The notes: generated by a model not told the origin, from the letters alone. A DNA stretch of 42,444 nucleotides from Nocardia pseudovaccinii NBRC 100343 (GCF_001613225.1 NZ_BDBY01000170.1:1-42444); one strand, 5' to 3'. Numbered from the stretch's first letter, positions 17,901 through 26,079 are shown. Program-made: numbers and translations.

Positions 17901-20636
17901 GACAACCTGTTCGGCTTCATCCATTCGTCGGTAATGGAGTGGCTGGTGGCCAACCACATTGCCGAACAATTCGAGGTCGGCACCCTCGCGCCCGCCCAGC
18001 TGACCCAATCGCCGCTATCCCAACTCTCGATCGACTTCCTCTGCGATCTCGCCGACAACCGGGCGCTGCGGATCTGGGCCGAGGGTGTGCTCGCCGACCA
18101 GGCGGCCGACGAAGTCTCGCGCACCAATGCCATTCGGGTGGCGACGCGGCTGCGCACCGCACCGACCGCGGATCTGCGCGGTGCGAGTCTGGCGGGGGAG
18201 GATCTGTCGTATCGGGACCTGCGCGATGTCGATCTCACCGGGGCGGATCTCAGCGGTGCCCGGCTGGTCGGCACGAACCTCGACCGTGCCGTCCTGCACG
18301 GTGCGCGCTTGGTCGGCGCCAGACTCGACGAGGCCAGCCTGGTCGGCGCGGATCTGGGCGAGGCCGATCTCACCCGCGCCCGCCTGGTGCATACCGATCT
18401 GACCGGATCGCGGGCCGGTGGCAGCCGCTGGTCCCGGGCGGCACTCATCGAGATCACCGGCACCCCGACCGGCACCGATCTGTACGGTGCGGCGTGGGTG
18501 CCCGGAGTCGCGGCGCAGACCGAATTCGCGCCTGCCGCCATCGGAGTCCGGCACGGCTTCCACGCCAGGCACGGCCGGTTGCCGCAGCCGGTCGCCTACA
18601 ACCCGGACGGCGGCACGCTGGCCATCGGCAGCGATGACGGCGGCGTACTCATCTGCGACGCCGAAACCGGAAGACCGCTGCGCACCTTGCAGACGCACCG
18701 AGCACGGACGTTCGCGGTGGCGTTCACCGATACGGTGTTGGTGACCGGTTCCGGCGACGGCACTGTTGGCATCTGGGATGCCGCCACCGGTGAACTGCGC
18801 CGAATCCTGCTGGGGCACAAGAACTGGCCGTGGCCGGTGGTGCTGAGCCCCGCCGGTGATCTGCTGGCCACCGGCGACGCCGACGGCGTGCTGCGGCTGT
18901 GGACGTTGCCGAGCGGCGAACTGCGGCACGAATGCCGTCCCGCGGGTGACGGCCGGGAACTCATCTACAGTTTGGATATTCGCGGACCGCTGGTCGCCGC
19001 CTCCTATCGGGATGGCACCGTGCGCCTGTGGGATATCGAAAGTGGCAGGGAGAGCGGCGAATTCAGCGGGGCGTCCGGCTCGATATTCCGCGTGGCGTTC
19101 AGTCCCACCGGTGAACTGCTCGCGGTCGGTGGCGTCGACGGCACACTCGCGCTGTGGGATACGTCGAGTTGTCGGAAGATTCGCGACCTACCCGGTCATA
19201 CCGGGCGGGTCTATACCGTGACATTCCACCCCAGCCTGCCCATCGTGGCGAGCGGGGATACCGATGGGGGACTGCGTCTGTGGGATGCGGAGACCGGTGC
19301 GGAACGGCAGTCGCTCACCGAACACACCGCGGCTATCTACTGGCTCGCCTTCGATCCGGCGGGTCAACTGCTCGCATCGGGCGATAGCGCCGGGCTGGTC
19401 TGTCTGCGCGACAGTGAGACCGGGGAGTTGCGACACCGGCTCACCACGCATACCGGCTCGATCTGGCCGTTCGCCTTTCGCCCGGACGGTACCCAATTGG
19501 CCATTACCGACGACCAATTCACCACCCGGCTCTGGGATCCGGTAACCGGCACCTGCAAACACACGCTCACCGGCCACGGCCGCCAAGTTCGCACGGTCAG
19601 CTTCAACGCGGACGGCACCCTGCTCTGCGGCGTGGGTAACGACGGTGTGGTTCGGCTGTGGGACCCGGTGACCGGGCGGTTGGTTCGCCGACTGATCGGC
19701 AGCGAGGACCGCCTGCTCACCTTCGAATCGGCGATATTCAGCGAACTCGGCCGCCACCAGCTCGGCCTCGTCGTCAACGACGGTCGGCTCAGCCTGTTCA
19801 ACCTCGACGCCGACCTGTACGAACGCCATATCAACGTCGAATCCGCACCGATCTGGGCCGCCGCCTTCGACCCGACCGGTGACTATGTGGCCACCGCCAA
19901 TGACGACGACACGGTGATCATCTGGGTGCGCACCACCGGTGCACTGCACGCCGTCTGCGCCGAACATCGCGGCCGGGTGCGCTCGATCGCATTCAGTGCC
20001 GACGGCACGCTGATGGCCACCGGCTGCGACGATTCCGTGGTTCGGCTGTGGGACGTGCGCTCCGGACGGTTCCTGCGCGCACTGCGCGGACATCGCGACC
20101 GCGTGTATTCGGTGGCCTTCCACGAGGACCGCCTCGCCAGCGTGTCCTGGGATACCACCGCCCGCATTTGGGATATCGAATCCGGCGATGCATTGCATAC
20201 GCTGACCCGGCACACGGGCAGGCTCTGGACGGCCGCGGTCGACTCGCGCACCGGCACCCTGGCCACCGGGGGCGATGATCTGGTTGTTCGGTTGTGGGAC
20301 ATGGCATCCGGACGTCATCTGCATACCCTCGAAGGGCATAAGCGCCGGGTCTGGTCGCTCGGCTTCGATCCGTCCGGCAAGCTGCTTGCCAGCGGCGGTG
20401 ATGACGGCAACATCCTGCTGTGGTCGCGTCCGGAGGATGGCGCACCGTCGATTCGCGCGATCCTGCTCGGTCTACCCGAAGGATGGGCGGCTCTCGCACC
20501 TGATGGCCGATACAAATTCGAGGGCAATATCGCCGGTCAGTTCTGGCATGTCATCGGCATGTCGCGGTTCGAATCCGGCGAACTCGACCCCTACCTGCCG
20601 GAAGTGGGGCAGTTGGCAGCCGACGCGCCCTTCTGA
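14934..20636 (+). CDS. TIR-metallophosphatase-NACHT-pentapeptide-WD40 STAND protein
   Basis: Giant 1900-residue multidomain protein, probably an immune or signalling STAND ATPase. In order: TIR domain (8-130) starting FFISYSPADERW, with Glu79 in GTMEWQAA at the position of the NADase glutamate; calcineurin-like phosphatase fold (190-435) with SGDMTESG and GNHD (280-283) but degenerate outer motifs; an alpha/beta linker (521-640) recalling an inactive restriction-endonuclease fold; NACHT ATPase (665-880) with Walker A GDFGRGKT (687-694) and Walker B VVLLFDGFDEL (757-767); helical region; pentapeptide repeats (1079-1160); about 15 WD40 blades (1200-1832), enough for two propellers; and a C-terminal EGWAALAPDGRY segment. 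The GTG start gives the correct TIR N-terminus. Monocistronic, divergent from the permease. Expected logic: WD40 senses, NACHT oligomerises, TIR acts. Confidence 0.9.
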   Translation: MTSGGRRDFFISYSPADERWATWLAWQLETAGYRTLIQAWDFVPGTNFIDFMDRGVRDSAVVLVVLSENYLGSYYGTMEWQAAYRTDPGKLMPVRIAECTLEGLLATITYLDLVRVATAEEARRILLERVGHSLAGRAKPPSEPGFPHDGPDRFAVETITDTPESVLPRRTPVVAPAFPGATDRAEPRTSVSVLHVAGPRFGRGLLAPDEPGTAAELQARIHANVTHLVNQGVAKPDLIVVSGDMTESGRPREVDEALTFLSGLRTLLGLGPERLIVVPGNHDVSKPACHAYFLSCEARDRKPQPPYFPKLEQYARMFGALYQGLDHLVFDIGQPWTLFPIPELRVVVAGLNSTMAATHLPEDDYGRIGEPQASWFAERLRPFEENGWLRIGVVRHDPLPGAGTPAHDPDLLRDADTLSRMLGARLNLLLHGPGPGGPHLDRLDDTLPVLPAAAAGRDEIIQLTAAGLARFSGRGESTAQLEFDWLKVTAALPTAKQPELLGPDEPELPEPPPEAPAVDPHGRLLERVAEVCETRYPGAKVRRVEVEPPHLLITREDDEVIAQWRVGVHVGDMTRQVVEDFLGHDPEYGSELVYRGAAPPRSLREEAASHGLRVRSFTEFQGLLDLDDYLMHQAARLRADRTYPPDLYVPQRFRILEHGDQQIRDDLVGELMKVIAADHGRFILILGDFGRGKTFALRELARRITETMPALIPILIDLRALDKTHSVDGLVAAHLANHGEDRIDLKALHYMLREGRVVLLFDGFDELVTRISYDFAADHLETLLQAAVGKAKIIVASRTQHFESRAQVLTALGERVGLLQDRRIVGIEDFAPAQIHAFLTNRYGGDIRRADARMGLITGIEDLLGLAQNPRMLGFIADLDERRLRAAAGAKQAVGPAGLYREILESWLTYEADRTAGVAGALPGLRLHELWLGVTAFALRVWETGEPYLRLSELTEVAAGLAELTGSSRMSVQQSAHAIGSGSLLVRTEDNLFGFIHSSVMEWLVANHIAEQFEVGTLAPAQLTQSPLSQLSIDFLCDLADNRALRIWAEGVLADQAADEVSRTNAIRVATRLRTAPTADLRGASLAGEDLSYRDLRDVDLTGADLSGARLVGTNLDRAVLHGARLVGARLDEASLVGADLGEADLTRARLVHTDLTGSRAGGSRWSRAALIEITGTPTGTDLYGAAWVPGVAAQTEFAPAAIGVRHGFHARHGRLPQPVAYNPDGGTLAIGSDDGGVLICDAETGRPLRTLQTHRARTFAVAFTDTVLVTGSGDGTVGIWDAATGELRRILLGHKNWPWPVVLSPAGDLLATGDADGVLRLWTLPSGELRHECRPAGDGRELIYSLDIRGPLVAASYRDGTVRLWDIESGRESGEFSGASGSIFRVAFSPTGELLAVGGVDGTLALWDTSSCRKIRDLPGHTGRVYTVTFHPSLPIVASGDTDGGLRLWDAETGAERQSLTEHTAAIYWLAFDPAGQLLASGDSAGLVCLRDSETGELRHRLTTHTGSIWPFAFRPDGTQLAITDDQFTTRLWDPVTGTCKHTLTGHGRQVRTVSFNADGTLLCGVGNDGVVRLWDPVTGRLVRRLIGSEDRLLTFESAIFSELGRHQLGLVVNDGRLSLFNLDADLYERHINVESAPIWAAAFDPTGDYVATANDDDTVIIWVRTTGALHAVCAEHRGRVRSIAFSADGTLMATGCDDSVVRLWDVRSGRFLRALRGHRDRVYSVAFHEDRLASVSWDTTARIWDIESGDALHTLTRHTGRLWTAAVDSRTGTLATGGDDLVVRLWDMASGRHLHTLEGHKRRVWSLGFDPSGKLLASGGDDGNILLWSRPEDGAPSIRAILLGLPEGWAALAPDGRYKFEGNIAGQFWHVIGMSRFESGELDPYLPEVGQLAADAPF

Positions 20637-20700
20637 ACCGACCGAATGAGAGATTGATAGTCTTATTCTCGCAACGTTGCCGTCGAGAAGGAGATCGGTC

Positions 20701-21249
20701 ATGGCCGAGAATGAGAACGCGCAGTCCGATCTGGCGGACTTGCTCGATGGTGGATGCACGACGGAGCAGGCATGGGAGCTGTTCGATCGATTGCCCGCGG
20801 CCAGGGTCGCGGAGGTGACCGTCGGCCGCTGGCGGGGCGAGGAACTGGATACCGGGCATCCGATGGCCGGGGTACTGGTCGCCTCGGGCTGGTACGGAAA
20901 GCAGTTCGATGCCCCGGAGTCGGTGCATCCACTGTTGTTCGCCGACGAATCGGGAAATATCTTCGCGGTCGATCCGCGGCGGGTGCCGCTCGGTCTGGCC
21001 GGTAGGGTGCCGCTCGCGGGCGTGCAGACGGCGCGGAAGCTACTGCCCGTCCTCGCCCCGGCGATCCGAACTCGCAGGCCGACAGCACGTTTGCGCGATA
21101 TCGAATACCGCGGTGCGCTGGGTGCCGCGATGGTTTACGACCAGCTGCCGATCATCGACCACTTCCGCCGGGTGGATATGGATACGCTGCTCGGGGTTAT
21201 GGATATGCGCGGGATGACCGAGCCGTACTTTTTCGTGCTGCGCCGCTGA
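20701..21249 (+). CDS. GXWXG / DUF4334 domain protein
   Basis: A 182-residue protein with two parts. An N-terminal GXWXG domain contains VGRWRGEELDTGHPM (about 41-55) and SGWYGKQF. A C-terminal DUF4334 region contains RDIEYRGALGAAMVYDQLPI and RGMTEPYFFVLRR. This pair is common in actinobacteria and has no established activity; a lipocalin-like ligand-binding fold is often suspected. The ATG at 20701 has a good GAAGGAG ribosome binding site. A palindrome TACCGC-A-GCGGTA (21259-21271) lies just after the stop, and an FAD monooxygenase gene follows 135 bases on, possibly in the same unit. Confidence 0.8.
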   Translation: MAENENAQSDLADLLDGGCTTEQAWELFDRLPAARVAEVTVGRWRGEELDTGHPMAGVLVASGWYGKQFDAPESVHPLLFADESGNIFAVDPRRVPLGLAGRVPLAGVQTARKLLPVLAPAIRTRRPTARLRDIEYRGALGAAMVYDQLPIIDHFRRVDMDTLLGVMDMRGMTEPYFFVLRR

Positions 21250-21384
21250 TCTGATCGCTACCGCAGCGGTAACGGGGCTTGGGCTCGACTGAGCGGCATA
21301 CCATTGAAGTCGGCCAGGGAAACCGCTACATCCGCGCCCGCGGAATGTCCGTCCGGCGCGTGCGCACGGAGGGAGGTCGGGGCA

Positions 21385-22614
21385 ATGGAACGTACGACGT
21401 GCCTGGTGGTCGGTGGTGGACCCGCGGGTATGGTGCTCGGGCTGCTGCTGGCCCGCGCGGGTATCGATGTCACCGTCCTGGAGAAACACAAGGACTTCCT
21501 GCGCGACTTCCGTGGCGACACAGTACATCCAACGACCCTGGACCTGCTCGATGAACTGGGCCTCGGCGAGGAGTTTGCGAAACTGCCCGCGCGCAAGCTG
21601 CAGCAGATCCAGCTGCCGATCCGCGGGTCGGTGCAGACGGTGTTCACCCTGGAACATCTGCCGGGTACGCACAAATACATCGCGATGGTGCCGCAGTGGG
21701 ATCTGCTGGACTTATTGGCCGGGGCGGCCGATCGGGAGCCGAGCTTCCGGCTGCGGATGAATACCGAAGCGACAGCGGTGATCCGGGAGGACGGCCGGGT
21801 CGCCGGTGTCGCCTACCGGACCAGAGACGGCGAAACCGGCGAGATCCGTGCCGATCTGACCGTGGCCTGCGACGGGCGTAACTCGGTGCTGCGAGCCGAG
21901 GTCGGACTCGGCTCACGAAGTTGGCCGACACCGATGGATGTGTGGTGGTTCCGCTTGCCACGCACCGATATCGACCCTGCCGGTTTGATCGGACTGCTCA
22001 GCGCGCACCGCGCCGCTGTCATGTTCGATCGCGGTGACTATTGGCAGGTCGCGACCCTCATCGCCAAGGGCGGCGATGCGGCGGCCCGGCGCGATCCGGT
22101 CACCGAAATCGTGCGCAGTATGGCCGATTCGGCACCGTGGTTGCGTGACCGGGAGGATGCGCTGCGGGACTGGGGCGAGGTGAAACTACTCGACGTGAAA
22201 TTGGACCGCCTGACCAAGTGGTACACCGACGGCCTGCTCTGCATCGGCGACGCGGCCCACGCCATGTCACCCGCTGGCGGAGTCGGCATCAACCTGGCCA
22301 TCCAGGACGCCGTCGCCACCGCGAGAATCCTTGCCCCACCCTTGACTTCGGGCGCCCTGACCACCCGCGACCTGGCCAGGGTGCAGCGTCGCCGCACCCT
22401 CCCGACCGCCGTCACCCAGGGCCTGCAACGCATCCTCCACGCCGCCGTATTCCGCCCCGCCCTGTCCGGCCGAATCGATATCGCCAACGCCGCGACGACT
22501 CCGTTGCCGCTGCGCATCCTGCGCCGGATCCCGGTCCTGCGCACCGTCCCCCCATTCTTGATTGCCCGAGGGATACTCCCGGAACACGCCCCCGCTTTCG
22601 CCCGGCGCCCCTGA
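21385..22614 (+). CDS. FAD-dependent monooxygenase (PHBH type)
   Basis: A 409-residue group A flavoprotein monooxygenase. It has the N-terminal FAD-binding VVGGGPAGMVLGLLLARAG with an acidic residue ending the second strand (LEKHK), a DG-type motif in VACDGRNSVLRAE, and the second FAD motif CIGDAAHAMSPAGGVGINLAIQDA region near residues 286-310. Such enzymes hydroxylate aromatic or polyketide substrates with NAD(P)H and O2. The substrate is unknown. The ATG at 21385 is chosen over an upstream frame extension because it follows GGGAGG and starts directly at the beta strand of the Rossmann fold. Confidence 0.85.
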   Translation: MERTTCLVVGGGPAGMVLGLLLARAGIDVTVLEKHKDFLRDFRGDTVHPTTLDLLDELGLGEEFAKLPARKLQQIQLPIRGSVQTVFTLEHLPGTHKYIAMVPQWDLLDLLAGAADREPSFRLRMNTEATAVIREDGRVAGVAYRTRDGETGEIRADLTVACDGRNSVLRAEVGLGSRSWPTPMDVWWFRLPRTDIDPAGLIGLLSAHRAAVMFDRGDYWQVATLIAKGGDAAARRDPVTEIVRSMADSAPWLRDREDALRDWGEVKLLDVKLDRLTKWYTDGLLCIGDAAHAMSPAGGVGINLAIQDAVATARILAPPLTSGALTTRDLARVQRRRTLPTAVTQGLQRILHAAVFRPALSGRIDIANAATTPLPLRILRRIPVLRTVPPFLIARGILPEHAPAFARRP

Positions 22615-22756
22615 TGCCTCCGGTGGATGCACTCGCTGCAACAATGCAGTCCGCGCACCGCGTGCTTCACGGGAAACATCAACGGCCACAATCCATTTCA
22701 ATCGCGAATCCACTTTCGGTGACGGCAGTGACGGCGGGTCGGATATCTGTGGTGCG

Positions 22757-23725
22757 TCAGGGACGCAGGACGATCTTGCCGATGGGGGACCGCTGCTCGA
22801 TGAGCTGGTGGGCTTTGGCGGCCGCGTCGAGGGGAAGGATGGAATCGATTCGGGGAGTGAGGGTTCCGGACGTGGCTCGGTCGAGGACGGCGGCACCCGA
22901 GCGGGCTACTTCGGCGAGCCAGGCCGGGCCCGCGCAGGCGGTGAGGGTGAGGCCGTAGGGGAGTAGATCTGTTGTCGATATCTGGGCGGGGGCTCCGGAG
23001 AGCCAGCCGTAGCTGAGGATTCGGCCGCGAACCGGGGTCATGGCTGCCAGCAGGTCGCGGGCGCTGCTACCGCCGATGGAATCGAAGACGACGTCGAGCG
23101 TTGTCCCGTCAAGGGTTTCACGCAGTCGGGTCGGCCAGTCCGGCGCGTTGTGGTCGATGACCTCATCCGCGCCCAATGCCAGCGCCCGCGCGGACTTTTC
23201 GGCGCCGCCAGCGGTTGCGATGACGCGCGCGGCGCCGAATTCCTTGGCGAGTTGGGTAAGTGCGCTGCCGACTCCTGTTGCGGCGGCTTCGATCAGGACG
23301 GTTTCGGTGCCGGTGAGCGCCGCGGTCGCGAGCAGAGGCAGTGCCACCGATCCGTCCATCAGGACGGCCGCCGCGTCTTCCGAAGAGAGTGCGTCCGGAA
23401 TGGCGGTTGCGGAAGGTGCTGGTGCGCAGACGAATTCGGCGTAGGAACCGAAGCCTGCGGTGGACACCGCGACCCGTCGGCCCAGCAATGCCGGGTCGAC
23501 CCCGTCCCCGAGCTCGACGACCACCCCGGCGGCCTGGAAACCGAAGACCACCGGTGTTCCGACCGGCATCGGGAACTCACCCGAGCGCAGTTTGGTCTCT
23601 GGGAACAGCGCCGGAATCGCCTCGGCGCGGATCACCAGTTCGCCGGGACCCGGATGCGGTACGGCGACATCCCGGGCGACCAGGACCTCGGGTCCGCCGA
23701 CGCCCGTCATTACGATTGCCTTCAT
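22757..23725 (-). CDS. MDR-family quinone oxidoreductase-like protein
   Basis: A 322-residue medium-chain reductase without zinc ligands. The GroES-like N-terminal domain starts MKAIVMTGVGGPEVL. The nucleotide-binding loop is AAATGVGSALTQLAKEFGA, followed by ALGADEVIDH and later VVFDSIGG. The C-terminus SPIGKIVLRP is typical of quinone reductases. The ATG at 23725 follows GGAGT six bases upstream; an in-frame ATG at 23737 lacks a better site. Divergent from a TetR gene across an 83-base gap containing two inverted copies of one operator sequence, so it is probably repressed by that TetR protein and induced by its ligand. Confidence 0.87.
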   Translation of the reverse strand: MKAIVMTGVGGPEVLVARDVAVPHPGPGELVIRAEAIPALFPETKLRSGEFPMPVGTPVVFGFQAAGVVVELGDGVDPALLGRRVAVSTAGFGSYAEFVCAPAPSATAIPDALSSEDAAAVLMDGSVALPLLATAALTGTETVLIEAAATGVGSALTQLAKEFGAARVIATAGGAEKSARALALGADEVIDHNAPDWPTRLRETLDGTTLDVVFDSIGGSSARDLLAAMTPVRGRILSYGWLSGAPAQISTTDLLPYGLTLTACAGPAWLAEVARSGAAVLDRATSGTLTPRIDSILPLDAAAKAHQLIEQRSPIGKIVLRP

Positions 23726-23737
23726 TGCTAACTCCAT

Positions 23738-23758
23738 AACTTGACTGCAGGTCCAGAT
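23738..23758 (+). promoter_or_regulatory. Probable TetR operator, copy A
   Basis: Core TTGACTGCAGGTCCA (23741-23755), 13 of 15 identical to copy B on the other strand. With flanks, the match is 18 of 21. It lies just upstream of the oxidoreductase start. Confidence 0.55.
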
Positions 23759-23769
23759 GTCTCGGAACA

Positions 23770-23790
23770 ATATGGACCGGCGGTCAAGTT
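23770..23790 (-). promoter_or_regulatory. Probable TetR operator, copy B
   Basis: Read on the minus strand, the core is TTGACCGCCGGTCCA, itself an imperfect palindrome of the common TTGACCGnCGGTCAA type. It lies 19 bases before the TetR start, consistent with autorepression. Confidence 0.6.
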
Positions 23791-23808
23791 GTCAATGAAG
23801 GTGGTGGA

Positions 23809-24384
23809 ATGACCGACGAACGGCCGAGGGAACGGGCGGATGCCGCACGTAATCGGCAGGCGATCCTGGCCGCGACCGCCGCGCTGCTCGCCGAACACGG
23901 CGCCGACGCACTCACGATGGATCGGGTCGCGGCGGCCGCCGGGGTCGGCAAGGGCACGATCTTCCACCGCTTCGGCAATCGCGCCGGATTGCTGCACGAG
24001 ATGATCGCCGAGAGCACCTTCGCCTTGATGGATGCCGTCCGGACCGGGCCGCCGCCGCTGGGTCCGGGGGCCCCGGCCGGAGAGCGACTGCTGGCCTTCT
24101 TCGACGGCTTCGTGCGAATGATGACCGACAACATCGAGGTGACGGTCGCCTACCTGCAGGGCCCGCCGCATCCACGTGCCGCCGAAATCCACGAATTCTG
24201 GGATGCGCACATCACCGCACTGTTGCGGGAGGCCCGCCCGGACCTGGATGCCGAGGTGGTCGGCAGGCTGCTGTTCGGCGCACTGGGTGGCGAACAGGTG
24301 CCGCGACTGGCTCGTGCGGGACAGACCGAACGGCTGCTCGCAGCGGTTCGTGAACTCGTCGAATCGGTGCTGCGCGGACCCTAG
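23809..24384 (+). CDS. TetR-family transcriptional regulator
   Basis: A 191-residue one-component regulator. The helix-turn-helix lies at about residues 36-63 (LTMDRVAAAAGVGKGTIFHRF) and is followed by a ligand-binding domain with TVAYLQGPPHPRA and a GALGGEQV segment. It probably represses itself and the divergent oxidoreductase through the paired operator in the gap. Its stop codon shares the tetranucleotide CTAG with the stop of the convergent HD gene, so the two coding regions overlap by 4 bases. Confidence 0.9.
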   Translation: MTDERPRERADAARNRQAILAATAALLAEHGADALTMDRVAAAAGVGKGTIFHRFGNRAGLLHEMIAESTFALMDAVRTGPPPLGPGAPAGERLLAFFDGFVRMMTDNIEVTVAYLQGPPHPRAAEIHEFWDAHITALLREARPDLDAEVVGRLLFGALGGEQVPRLARAGQTERLLAAVRELVESVLRGP

Positions 24385-25094
24385 TCCCGGGCGAGAATGG
24401 CGTCGAAACGTTCGTCGGCGCTGTCGAGCTGGTGCAGGATGTGCCGTTTGACGTGCTCGGCGAGCGGAGTGTCCGGGCGGGTGACGAGGTCGCGGTAGAT
24501 ATCGGTGAGCGGGCGGTACTTGGTGGCGAGTCTGCGCATCGCCGGTCCGTCGGCGTAGAGGATGCCGACGCCGTTGTCGGTGAAGTCGGAGAGTTTGACG
24601 ATGCGGGCCCATGGCGCCCGATCGAGATTGGCCGCCACATGCTCGCGGTATTGCGCGTGCTGATCTATGTCCGGGTCCGGTTCCGGATTGGTGACGGCGG
24701 CGACGAGTTCGGCGACCCGGGTGCCGAACCGGGCCGAGAGTTCGGCGAGGGCGGCATCGGCCGGGGCACCGGGACGCGCTCCGGCCAGTTCGACCGGGTG
24801 ATCCTCGACCGAATCGTGCAGCAGCCCGGCCGCGACGACATCCGGGTCCCGCACCTCGTAGTGGCTGACGATCCGAATCGCAACGCGCAGTAGGTGACTC
24901 AGATACGGTTCGCGGCCGTAACGATCCTCGCGATGCAACTCGGTAGCCAGGTCCAATGCCTCGGTGAGCCGTTCGGTATCGGATAGTTCGGCGATTTCCA
25001 GCAGTAATCGTTCGCGCAGTCCGCTTTCGCCGTAGACCTCGCTGATCGTATGCAGCGGCATCACGGCCAAAACCCCCGCCCCAGGATTGCTCAT
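24381..25094 (-). CDS. HD-domain hydrolase, SpoT/MESH1-like
   Basis: A 237-residue soluble metal-dependent phosphohydrolase. The HD metal site is complete: His67 (SHLLRVA), His93-Asp94 in LLHDSVED, and Asp170 in VKLSDFTDN. The spacing and wording match the hydrolase half of RelA/SpoT (LLHDxVED, KLADRxHN), so a small (p)ppGpp hydrolase or a related nucleotide hydrolase is plausible. No synthetase or TGS domain is present. The length is slightly above typical MESH1 (~180). It overlaps the TetR gene tail to tail and is divergent from the gene at 25178. Substrate not proven. Confidence 0.75.
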   Translation of the reverse strand: MSNPGAGVLAVMPLHTISEVYGESGLRERLLLEIAELSDTERLTEALDLATELHREDRYGREPYLSHLLRVAIRIVSHYEVRDPDVVAAGLLHDSVEDHPVELAGARPGAPADAALAELSARFGTRVAELVAAVTNPEPDPDIDQHAQYREHVAANLDRAPWARIVKLSDFTDNGVGILYADGPAMRRLATKYRPLTDIYRDLVTRPDTPLAEHVKRHILHQLDSADERFDAILARD

Positions 25095-25177
25095 AGGGCC
25101 AATCTATCGGGGGATGCCGCGCACCGCTGTGCTCTGGACCACTGTTCAACCACGCGAAAATAATCCGTTGCCGCACG

Positions 25178-26071
25178 GTGGCGGCCGTGATCTCCTGGAA
25201 TGCACGCGAGGCGGAACTGGAGGTGAATGTGGCCGCGCAGAATAAACGGCCGCGCCCCGGTTCGGCCACCGACAATATGGCGAAACTGCATCGGCGCACC
25301 ATGGTGCTCGATGGGCGGGTGTATACGGTGCTGAGCCTGCGGCCCGGCAGCGATTTCCGATTCGCCACCAACCATTTCCACGAGACCTGGCATGTGCTCT
25401 CCGATTGGCGCGGTGCGCGCATGCTTGCTCGACTGCTGTGGGGCCTGGCCTATCAGCGACGGCCGGGCACGCTCGTGGTCATCGATCCGGCGCATCTGGA
25501 TCCCAATCCGTTCGACGCCGCGCCGTCGGATCCGATTGTGCTGGTCCCCGCCGACCTGACCGTGTTCACCCGTGCCGCCGCCGTCGCTTTGCGCAGGCAA
25601 CTGCCGTTCCGCGACGGTTCGCAGGGTACGGTGCGCTGGCAGACATTCGGTCTGGATGCCGCGGTGGCCCAGCTGCAGGAGTGGCGCGCGAAGGGGCCGG
25701 GGGAGCGCGACTGGTATTTCGCCGACATACCGACCGGGTGGGAACGGATCGACCGCATCGGCGGCATGGTCACGATTTTCGGTGCACGCGATCAGCTGCG
25801 ATCCTGGGCAACCTCGCTCGCAACCCTCGGGACCTACGCCTACTACGGCATGGATTACGAATACCTGGACGAGGATCGTAATGGCGAGGTGCAGATTTTC
25901 CGGCAATACCGCCGCAAGGTGAAAATCGCACGTCAGGCCCGTGCCGAAGTACTCGTCCGATTCGACGGATGTGCCTCGGCGGAGGAGGTTCAGCGGGCCA
26001 TCTGGTCGCACGGTGCGACCGTTCGCCGCCGTCTTTTCCCTACGCGCGAAGAACGGCTCGCCGCGCCCTGA
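25178..26071 (+). CDS. Hypothetical protein, conserved function unknown
   Basis: I do not recognise this 297-residue protein. It is soluble-looking with mixed alpha/beta character, no signal peptide, no membrane helix and no obvious catalytic motif. Notable stretches are HFHETWHVLSDWRGARMLARL, GTLVVIDPAHLDPNPFD and the aromatic YAYYGMDYEYLDED, after which the C-terminal ~50 residues are basic. The start is uncertain: GTG at 25178 is the longest, but GTG at 25229 has a clear GGAGGTG ribosome binding site and ATG at 25277 is also in frame. Divergent from the HD gene, with 83 bases between them, so they may share regulation. Confidence 0.6.
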   Translation: MAAVISWNAREAELEVNVAAQNKRPRPGSATDNMAKLHRRTMVLDGRVYTVLSLRPGSDFRFATNHFHETWHVLSDWRGARMLARLLWGLAYQRRPGTLVVIDPAHLDPNPFDAAPSDPIVLVPADLTVFTRAAAVALRRQLPFRDGSQGTVRWQTFGLDAAVAQLQEWRAKGPGERDWYFADIPTGWERIDRIGGMVTIFGARDQLRSWATSLATLGTYAYYGMDYEYLDEDRNGEVQIFRQYRRKVKIARQARAEVLVRFDGCASAEEVQRAIWSHGATVRRRLFPTREERLAAP

Positions 26072-26079
26072 ACTGACGG

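Noticed and set aside
24381..24384. Convergent TetR and HD genes sharing the tetranucleotide CTAG as both stops
   Set aside because: Real but common in compact genomes; not evidence of function by itself.
23728..25422. 564-codon minus-strand frame over the TetR and HD genes
   Set aside because: Opposite the TetR gene and out of frame with the HD gene; both real genes have clear motifs.
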